A stretch of DNA of 64,000 bases. Origin: a bacterium. GTDB lineage: Bacteria > Gemmatimonadota > Glassbacteria > GWA2-58-10. Below are positions 56,835-64,000 of the stretch, one piece after another. Where the stretch lies: the NCBI GenBank assembly GCA_021372515.1, contig JAJFUG010000180.1, forward strand, positions 1 through 64,000. The letters run 5' to 3'. Position 1 is the first letter of the stretch; every line of letters begins with the position of its first letter. Below the pieces are notes generated by a model, which made no database searches, was not told the DNA's origin, and saw only the letters and a program-made list of their open reading frames with translations. The position numbers were made by a program, and so were the translations under genes.

Positions 56835-56927
56835 AGATTGTCGCACAAATGGAGATTCAGCGGCTCGAAACAACGCGCAGCCGCTGGATCGTTGGCAGTC
56901 TGACCGTATTTGCGAAAGTGGTGGGGG

Positions 56928-57389
56928 ATGATTTCCTATCCCGGACAGAACCGCGGAGAGAGCGAGCCCGGGGGCGACAAGCTGGTGCCCCTGCTGGAGG
57001 AGCGCACCCGTCTCGAGGAGCGCCTGCGCCAGATCGACCTGCGGGGCAAGGCGATGGAGCCGGAGGTGGTGCGTCGGGTGAGCGCCGATTACCGCACGCG
57101 CCTGGAATACCTGAGCAGTGAGATCACGCGCCAGGCCCGTCTGCTCGAGACCACTCTGTCCAGCTACCGAGAGCTGATCGGTCTGCTGGAGCGCGGGATC
57201 GAGCTGGGTGAGCGCTCGCTGGATGAGCTCAAGGTGCGCAGCGCCCTGGGTGAGTACAGCGGCGAGGACCTGGAGCAGATCGGGCGCGAAAAGAAAGAGA
57301 AAGTGGAATACTACCGTGGCAAGGCCCGCAGCTACCGCGCCAACGTGGAGCGGATCGAGGGTGTGCTGGGCCAGATTGCCAAGAACTGA
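56928..57389 (+). CDS. coiled-coil protein, homologous to the N-terminus of the next gene product
   Basis: 153 residues, almost wholly charged and helical, with heptad-like spacing of Leu/Ile (L-L-E-E-R-T-R-L-E-E-R-L-R-Q-I). Two segments recur in the next protein: P-E-V-V-R-R-V-S-A-D-Y versus P-F-V-L-H-K-L-S-Q-E-Y, and S-A-L-G-E-Y-S-G-E-D-L versus H-L-L-G-E-Y-G-P-E-E-F, at matching distances. No named family recognised. The start at 56928 is chosen as the only ATG near a G-rich sequence; its ribosome site is poor. It is cytoplasmic, as no signal or TM segment is seen, and is 11 bp upstream of its paralogue. Confidence 0.75.
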   Translation: MISYPGQNRGESEPGGDKLVPLLEERTRLEERLRQIDLRGKAMEPEVVRRVSADYRTRLEYLSSEITRQARLLETTLSSYRELIGLLERGIELGERSLDELKVRSALGEYSGEDLEQIGREKKEKVEYYRGKARSYRANVERIEGVLGQIAKN

Positions 57390-57400
57390 GGTCGATAGAG

Positions 57401-59272
57401 ATGCCGGACGGGACTGAAAAGAACAGCATCGCCGGGGACAGCCGCCTGACACCGGGGTTCCGGTTCATGGGCAAGAGCCTGGGCGAACTGCTCGAACTCA
57501 AGGCCAGCCTGCGCAAACGCCTGGCTTTCCTGGAGGAGAACCGCGCCCGGATCAGCCCGTTCGTGCTGCACAAGCTGAGCCAGGAATACAAGTCCTACCT
57601 CGACACCGTGGACAGCGAGCTGGCGCTCAACCTCTGCGAGTACGAGATAAAGCTCTCGGAGCTGCGCCTGTTTTCCAGCCAGCTCCAGCTTTTGCGCAAG
57701 ACCTATTCCGACAACATCGAGGAGATTCGTCTGCGCCACCTGCTGGGCGAGTACGGGCCGGAGGAGTTCGACCGTCTGACCCGCGACCACGAGGAGCGCA
57801 TGCGTATTTTCGAGGAGAACCTGGCGCGCTACGACAGTGAGGAACGCCGGATCCAGGCTTTCCTGGAGCAGACCGGGTTCAGCCGCGCGGAGATGGCGGC
57901 GGGCGCGGCAGCCGCACCCGAACCAGCCCCGTCCGCGCCGCAGGCCAAGGGCGCAATACGGGTCAAGGCCGAGCCGCAAGCCAAGGCGGAGCCGCAGGCC
58001 AGGGTCGAAACTCCAGCCCCGGTCATGCCCGCGCCGACTGCGCGAAGCGCTCCGGAGCCGGCCGCCGAACCGGTGCTCGAAGCTCCGGCCCCGCCCAAAG
58101 CCGAGGCCGTCCCGAGCACGCCGCCCCCAGCGGCTGCGCGGCTCGAATTGCGCCAGGCGCCAGCGCCCAGTCAGAAACGCCCGCCGGTCGAGGTCACGCC
58201 GTCGGATATCGCCGACCTGATGGGTCCCTCTCCGGTGGGCCGGCCGGGCAGCGAGCCGCAGCCGGAACCTGCACCGGAGTTCAAGAGCGAAACAGAGGGG
58301 CTCCCCGGCCTGGAGGAGATATTCGGCGCACCCGTCCCGGAGAAGTCCCTGGAGATGGCAGTCGCGCTGGATGCCGTTGCCCCGGCCGAACCCGCTACGC
58401 CGGTCCAGGGCCAGGCCGCCGGCCCGGAGGAGCTGTTCGAGTCCCTGCTTCAGGAACAGAGCGCAGCGGAGCCGGTGGCGGCTCAGGAAAGCGAACCGGT
58501 CGAAGCCGCTGCCGAGGCGGCCCCGGAGGCATTGGAGCAGTTCGCCACGGCGGGAATCCCGGAGCTTGAGATCAGACTGGACCAGGCCCCGACTGCGGCC
58601 GAGACTGCACTCGCCGAAAAGCAGGGCGCGGTCCAGGACGAGCTGGATGCGCTCGACTTGGACCTGCTGCAGATAAAGAACGCCGCTGCGGCCAAAAGCC
58701 CGGCGGAGGAGCCTGCGCAGTCAGAGAAAGAGCCCGTGGCCGCCGCGCCCTCGGTCAGCTTCGACCTCGACCTGGAGGCGCTGATGGAGGCCAACCGTGG
58801 CGCCGAGCAGGCGCCCAAGCCCGCGGCTCCGGTCCCGCAACCGCCTGTCGAGGCCGCTCCGGTCCAGCCCCCGCTGATCGAGATACCATCCGCTCCGGCC
58901 CTGGATGCCCCGGTCCCGGTCACGGACGCGGCCGAGCCGGAAATGATCCAGCCGCCGGCTGCGGCGGAGGAAGAGATTGAGCTGCGCTGGGAGCCGCTTC
59001 CACGCGAGAGCGCGGCTGAGCACGAGGTCCAGCCGGCCTCCGGCGTGCCGCAGACGGAGAAGGCCGCGCGGCGCGCCCTGCCGCTGGACGGCAGGATCGA
59101 GCTGACACTGGACCTCGACCGCACGGACCTCGATCCGCAGAAAATCCTGACCGTCAATCAGACTATCGACGCGATCAAGAAAAAGACAGTCAAGTGCCCC
59201 AACTGCGGGACCATGAATTACGCCATCCGCTGGTACTGCGAAAACTGTGAGGCCACTCTCACCACTCTCTGA
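57401..59272 (+). CDS. coiled-coil, Pro/Ala/Glu-rich linker and zinc-ribbon protein
   Basis: 623 residues. The N-terminal coiled-coil domain (about 20-160) is paralogous to the whole preceding protein. A long low-complexity Ala/Pro/Glu linker (about 165-560) with short acidic motifs (e.g. L-P-G-L-E-E-I-F-G, L-D-A-L-D-L-D-L-L, V-S-F-D-L-D-L-E) follows. The protein ends in a zinc ribbon C-P-N-C-x(11)-C-E-N-C (about 600-618). No signal peptide or TM. The layout suggests a scaffold with a flexible tether and a C-terminal binding module. Function unknown. The linker should not be trusted for homology searches. Confidence 0.8.
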   Translation: MPDGTEKNSIAGDSRLTPGFRFMGKSLGELLELKASLRKRLAFLEENRARISPFVLHKLSQEYKSYLDTVDSELALNLCEYEIKLSELRLFSSQLQLLRKTYSDNIEEIRLRHLLGEYGPEEFDRLTRDHEERMRIFEENLARYDSEERRIQAFLEQTGFSRAEMAAGAAAAPEPAPSAPQAKGAIRVKAEPQAKAEPQARVETPAPVMPAPTARSAPEPAAEPVLEAPAPPKAEAVPSTPPPAAARLELRQAPAPSQKRPPVEVTPSDIADLMGPSPVGRPGSEPQPEPAPEFKSETEGLPGLEEIFGAPVPEKSLEMAVALDAVAPAEPATPVQGQAAGPEELFESLLQEQSAAEPVAAQESEPVEAAAEAAPEALEQFATAGIPELEIRLDQAPTAAETALAEKQGAVQDELDALDLDLLQIKNAAAAKSPAEEPAQSEKEPVAAAPSVSFDLDLEALMEANRGAEQAPKPAAPVPQPPVEAAPVQPPLIEIPSAPALDAPVPVTDAAEPEMIQPPAAAEEEIELRWEPLPRESAAEHEVQPASGVPQTEKAARRALPLDGRIELTLDLDRTDLDPQKILTVNQTIDAIKKKTVKCPNCGTMNYAIRWYCENCEATLTTL

Positions 59273-59298
59273 GCCCGGGGCGATACTGAATGCGTGAG

Positions 59299-59330
59299 CC
59301 GGCGGAGCCGCCTGTCCGCCGGTTTTTTTT
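59299..59330 (+). terminator. intrinsic terminator after the coiled-coil pair
   Basis: CCGGCGGA (59299-59306) and TCCGCCGG (59315-59322) form a perfect stem followed by eight T (59323-59330). Confidence 0.9.
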
Positions 59331-59517
59331 GTCCCCGCCGCCCTGGCCGCCGAACGAGTTGCCGCGACGGCGGTTGGACAGTATATTTTCAATGTCCGGC
59401 GCGATTGGGCTTTACACGTGCATGGCCCGTGACCGACCGTCAGGGACCATACCGTAAACGATTTCATGTTCGGTGCGATAGAACAAGACTGAACCAATAC
59501 GCAAGGAGACCAGAGCC

Positions 59518-60765
<1,248 letters not shown>

Positions 60766-60810
60766 GACCAGCGCTGGCGCTGGCACGAGTATCAAACTGC
60801 AGGAAAGACA

Positions 60811-60904
60811 AATCCCCCTCGGTCCCCCTTGTACAAAAGGGGGAGGCGGCTCTCTGCCGGCCGGTGAGAGGATTCCCCCCTTTTCCAGGGGGGCAGGGGG
60901 GATT
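60811..60904. repeat. 94-bp palindromic repeat element (REP/MITE-like)
   Basis: Ends AATCCCCC (60811-60818) and GGGGGATT (60897-60904) are inverted repeats. Inside are two hairpins: TCCCCCTT-GTAC-AAAAGGGGGA (60823-60844) and a CCCCCCTTTTCC/AGGGGGG stem (60874-60891). This arrangement matches a dispersed C/G-tract palindrome common in bacterial genomes. A related right end occurs at 27979-27998. It lies between icd and obg. Confidence 0.6.
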
Positions 60905-61052
60905 AAGCTGTTTGACTATATGCAACTATCATGACATCAGGCTATGGCCATTATCTGTGTACCGTGCCGCTTTCATTAAAGATGGCCTCTTGATCCGTGG
61001 ATCACAGGCGGCGTGAGCCTACAGGTATAAAACTGATTGCTAAGGTGGGCGG

Positions 61053-62066
61053 ATGTTCGTAGACCGGGCCGAAATATCGGTGCGCGCGGGCGAGGGCGGC
61101 AAGGGGATGATCGCGTTCCGCAAGGAAAAATACAACCCCAGGGGCGGACCCTCCGGCGGCACAGGTGGCCGCGGTGGGAACATCTGGTTCCTGGCGGATG
61201 AGGACATGTCCACCCTGATGGATTTCCGCTACCGGCGCGAGTACCACGCCCCGCGCGGCGAGAACGGCGGTCCCAACGACTGCACCGGCCACAACGGAGA
61301 GGACGTGGTGGTGCGGGTGCCAGTGGGCACTGTGCTGCGCGATGCCGAGACCGGCCGGCTGGTGGCCGACCTGACCGAGAAAGGCCAGAAAGTCCTGGTG
61401 GCCGAGGGTGGACGTGGCGGGCGGGGCAACGCCTCTTTCGCCAACCCCACGCGCCAGGCCCCGGATTTCGCCGAGGACGGACGTCCGGGCCAGGAGTGCA
61501 CGCTTCAGCTCGAGCTCAAGCTGATCGCGGATGTCGGCCTGGTCGGGTTCCCCAACGCGGGCAAGTCCACCCTGCTGAGCCGGGTCTCCGAGGCGCACCC
61601 CAAGATCGCCGACTACCCGTTCACCACGCTGACCCCGAATCTGGGGGTGGTGCGCACGGACACGGACTCGTTCGTGATGGCCGACATTCCCGGCCTGATC
61701 GAGGGCGCGCACGAGGGCCGCGGCCTGGGCCTGGAGTTCCTGCGCCACGTGGAGCGCACCCTGGTGCTGGTGTTCATGATCGATGTCTCGGCCGAGGAGC
61801 CGGAGAAACAATACGAAATTCTGGAACGCGAGCTGGAGGGGTACTCCTCCGAGATGACCCACAAGCCGCGCTGCCTGGTGTTCACCAAGCTGGACCTTAT
61901 GCCCGCGGACCAGCCGCCGCCCAGGATCGATGACCCGGCCCTGTTCCTCCAGACAGGGATCAGCGCGGTCAGCGGGCGCGGCCTGGCCGATTTCACCCGC
62001 GACCTGATGCGCAAGGTCCTGGAGGTCCGCCGTCAGGCCGCCGCCTCTGTCCGCGATGATTTCTGA
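61053..62066 (+). CDS. obg: GTPase Obg (ribosome maturation, stress)
   Basis: 337 residues. The N-terminal glycine-rich OBG fold (about 1-158; G-E-G-G-K-G, R-G-G-P-S-G-G-T-G-G-R-G-G) precedes the G domain with G1 G-F-P-N-A-G-K-S-T-L (about 167), switch T-T-L-T-P-N-L-G, G3 D-I-P-G-L-I-E-G-A and G4 T-K-L-D. It is a 50S-associated essential GTPase. The short C-terminus lacks the extra TGS-like domain of some Obg proteins. It starts the obg-dprA-hemW series, with 39 and 23 bp gaps. Confidence 0.97.
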   Translation: MFVDRAEISVRAGEGGKGMIAFRKEKYNPRGGPSGGTGGRGGNIWFLADEDMSTLMDFRYRREYHAPRGENGGPNDCTGHNGEDVVVRVPVGTVLRDAETGRLVADLTEKGQKVLVAEGGRGGRGNASFANPTRQAPDFAEDGRPGQECTLQLELKLIADVGLVGFPNAGKSTLLSRVSEAHPKIADYPFTTLTPNLGVVRTDTDSFVMADIPGLIEGAHEGRGLGLEFLRHVERTLVLVFMIDVSAEEPEKQYEILERELEGYSSEMTHKPRCLVFTKLDLMPADQPPPRIDDPALFLQTGISAVSGRGLADFTRDLMRKVLEVRRQAAASVRDDF

Positions 62067-62105
62067 GCGCGTGCCGGAAAGCTTCCCATCCAGACCGGAG
62101 CCGGG

Positions 62106-63230
62106 ATGAGCCTGCCCGAAGTCGATACCCTGCGCGACATGCTGCGCCTGCTGTTCGTGCCGGGCCTCGGCGCGGTGCGCCTTCGCCGCCTGCTCGAGGC
62201 TTTCGGCGGGCCCGCGGCGGCGGTGGCGGCGGATTTCGAGTCCCTGCGGCGCGTGCCGGGTCTGGCCGCCGGGCCGGAGCTGGAGTTCCTGGCGCGGAAG
62301 AGTTGGAACGAGCGGGCGGTGGAGGCCCAGCTCGAGCGGCTCGACAAGTCCGGCGCGCAGGTGATTTTCTACTGGCAGGAGAACTACCCGGCCTACCTGG
62401 CCCAGATTTACGATCCTCCTGTGCTGCTGTTCGCGCTGGGGGCCCTGGACTGCCTCAACCGTCCCTGCGTGGCCGTGGTGGGCACCCGCTCGCCCAGCCT
62501 TTACGGCAGCGAGAACGCGCGTGATCTGTCCGGGGCGTTGGCCCGGGCCGGGTTCACCGTGGTGAGCGGCCTGGCCCGCGGGATCGACAGCCTGGCCCAC
62601 GCCGCCGCCCTGGACAACGGTGGCCTCACGGCGGCTGTGCTGGGCAGCGGGGTCGATAACCTCTACCCGCCCGAGAACGAACCGCTGGTGGAGCGCATGC
62701 TGGAGCACGGCTCGGTTGTGCTGAGCGAGTACCCCCTGGGCACTCCGCCGGATGGGCGCAATTTCCCACGCCGCAACCGCATAATCAGCGGCCTGTCGCG
62801 CGGGGTGCTGGTGGTGGAGGCCGGCGAGCGCAGCGGCGCGCTGATCACCGCCGAGTACGCCCTGGACCAGGGACGCGAGGTGTTCGCAGTCCCCGGGGAT
62901 GTGGCCCGCGGCCTGAGCCACGGCGCCAACCGCCTGATCAAGCAGGGGGCCACGCTCGTGCAGAGTGTGGATGACATCCTGGAGGAGCTGGGCGGCGCGC
63001 CTGTACCGAGCCGTCAGACCGACGGCCAGCCGGAGCTGCCGGGACTCGGCCCCTGCCTGAGCCGCGAGGAGCGCCGGGTGTTCGACTGCCTGGACCGTCA
63101 GCCCCAGCACGTGGATGAGTTGGCCGAACGCAGCGGGGTGGAGGTCTCGCAACTGCTGGGGCTGCTCCTGCAGCTCCAGATGAAACGCCTGGTGCGCGAG
63201 CATCCGGGCAAGCTCTACAGCCTGGGTTGA
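62106..63230 (+). CDS. dprA: DNA processing protein DprA
   Basis: 374 residues. N-terminal SAM-like helices (about 10-75; V-P-G-L-G-A-V-R-L-R-R-L-L), the Rossmann core with V-V-G-T-R-S-P-S (about 122), S-G-L-A-R-G-I-D-S-L-A-H (about 158), G-S-G-V-D-N-L-Y-P (about 180) and N-F-P-R-R-N-R-I-I-S-G (about 218), and a C-terminal winged helix (about 315-374). It loads RecA on incoming single-stranded DNA in natural transformation. Together with comM this suggests, but does not prove, competence. Confidence 0.96.
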   Translation: MSLPEVDTLRDMLRLLFVPGLGAVRLRRLLEAFGGPAAAVAADFESLRRVPGLAAGPELEFLARKSWNERAVEAQLERLDKSGAQVIFYWQENYPAYLAQIYDPPVLLFALGALDCLNRPCVAVVGTRSPSLYGSENARDLSGALARAGFTVVSGLARGIDSLAHAAALDNGGLTAAVLGSGVDNLYPPENEPLVERMLEHGSVVLSEYPLGTPPDGRNFPRRNRIISGLSRGVLVVEAGERSGALITAEYALDQGREVFAVPGDVARGLSHGANRLIKQGATLVQSVDDILEELGGAPVPSRQTDGQPELPGLGPCLSREERRVFDCLDRQPQHVDELAERSGVEVSQLLGLLLQLQMKRLVREHPGKLYSLG

Positions 63231-63253
63231 CCGGGAGAGGGAAGAGGGCGCGG

Positions 63254-64000
63254 GTGGAGGAAAGTTTTTCGTTGTATGTCCATGTCCCGTTCTGCCGCGG
63301 CGGCAAGTGCCTGTACTGCGATTTCTACTCCGTGCCGGACCGGGTCGAGTTGCTGGATGACTACCTGGACGCCCTGGGCCGCGAGGTCGAGGCCTCGGCC
63401 GGGCTCTGGCCACCGGCCGGCAGCCGGGTGCGGACAGTCTTTTTCGGCGGAGGCACGCCCTCGCTGCTGAGCGGGGCGCAGGTGGCTTCCGTGCTGGAGA
63501 AAGCCGCCGCAGTCTGGAGCCTTGACCCCGAGACCGAGATCAGCCTGGAGGCTAACCCCGAGGACGTGAGCCTGGAGGCTGCGGCCGGCTGGCGTGCGGC
63601 CGGGGTGAACCGTCTCTCTGTCGGCTGCCAGAGTTTCGCTGACCGCGCCCTGGCCGGCCTGGGGCGCCGTCACGACTCCGCCGCCTGCCAGGCGGCGCTC
63701 GATCGGGCCCGGAAGGCCGGGTTCGAGCGCCTGAGCGCCGACCTGATCCTGGGCGGGCCGGGCTGCACTGAAAGTATGGTGATCGAATCGATCGACACGG
63801 CCCTCGCTCTGGGGGCGGACCATCTGTCGATTTACGGCTACCATCTGGAAGCAACCTGCCCGGCCCACGCCGTCCCTGATTTCGCCGAGTGCGAGGAGTC
63901 AATCTACCGCGCCCAGTACCTGGCCGCCTGTGAGAGCCTGGCCCGCGCCGGCTGGCTGCATTACGAAATGTCCAACTGGGCGCGGGATGCGCGCTGCACC
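63254..64000 (+). CDS. hemW: HemW-like radical SAM protein (coproporphyrinogen III oxidase-like), 3' truncated by window end
   Basis: 249 codons are visible from a GTG at 63254. Family motifs: V-H-V-P-F-C at the start, F-F-G-G-G-T-P-S-L-L (about 65), E-A-N-P-E-D (about 98), N-R-L-S-V-G-C-Q-S-F (about 117) and L-S-I-Y-G-Y-H-L-E (about 195). The cluster motif reads C14-R-G-G-K-C19-L-Y-C22, i.e. CX4CX2C, whereas HemW normally has CX3CX2C. The rest is canonical. HemW is thought to be a heme chaperone. It follows dprA by 23 bp. Confidence 0.9.
   Translation, partial: MEESFSLYVHVPFCRGGKCLYCDFYSVPDRVELLDDYLDALGREVEASAGLWPPAGSRVRTVFFGGGTPSLLSGAQVASVLEKAAAVWSLDPETEISLEANPEDVSLEAAAGWRAAGVNRLSVGCQSFADRALAGLGRRHDSAACQAALDRARKAGFERLSADLILGGPGCTESMVIESIDTALALGADHLSIYGYHLEATCPAHAVPDFAECEESIYRAQYLAACESLARAGWLHYEMSNWARDARCT

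Overview
The window is 64 kb of GC-rich bacterial chromosome with dense, mostly operonic genes. Several traits point to a Gram-negative member of the FCB superphylum, most likely an uncultured candidate-phylum lineage. These are a TonB-dependent receptor beside a large secreted protein with a T9SS/FlgD-like C-terminal domain and a PorV/PorQ-family protein, a Reg_prop/Y_Y_Y sensor kinase, a tripartite RND pump and many lipoproteins. The phylum assignment is inference. I see no rRNA, tRNA, CRISPR array or intact transposase. Most long opposite-strand reading frames are shadows of GC-rich genes.

Layout. (1) 0-10 kb: a truncated alpha/beta hydrolase; a TetR regulator followed by an adaptor, RND permease and outer-membrane factor (minus strand); a secreted Gfo/Idh/MocA oxidoreductase. 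(2) 10-24 kb: a signalling and transport cluster. It has a beta-propeller periplasmic sensor kinase, its sigma-54 NtrC-type response regulator, a lone receiver, then a TonB-dependent receptor, a huge secreted protein and a PorV-like protein. (3) 24-26.4 kb: a graveyard of broken genes (family 2 glycosyltransferase, nucleotide-sugar epimerase, Wzx-type flippase, double-XRE regulator) with visibly lower GC. (4) 26.5-34.6 kb: a second sigma-54 activator; a chemotaxis module (pseudo-receiver, CheW, MCP) preceded by a sigma-54 promoter and tandem palindromes; a hybrid kinase with a heme c-type motif. (5) 34.7-45 kb: comM, a ParM-like actin, yraN, a lipoprotein, uvrA (minus strand) and a large lipoprotein. 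(6) 45-49 kb: two phosphate transport systems back to back (Pit + DUF47; PhoU-like + Na/Pi symporter). (7) 49.3-51.2 kb: a histidine kinase and a receiver. (8) 51.3-56.4 kb: a complete hoxFUYHW operon for a bidirectional NAD-linked group 3d [NiFe] hydrogenase, with two CRP-like sites upstream. (9) 56.9-64 kb: a homologous pair of coiled-coil genes, icd, obg, dprA and the start of a hemW-like gene.

The most interesting points are these. A Reg_prop sensor, normally seen in Bacteroidota hybrid HTCS proteins, is here split and paired with a sigma-54 activator next to a TonB/PorV export locus. A sigma-54 promoter with tandem 19-bp palindromes sits between an orphan enhancer-binding protein and a chemotaxis operon. 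Two TGTGA-N6-TCAC sites 32 bp apart lie upstream of hoxF. An undescribed pair of paralogous coiled-coil proteins includes one with a Pro/Ala-rich linker and a zinc ribbon. The HemW-like protein has a CX4CX2C spacing in its radical SAM motif.
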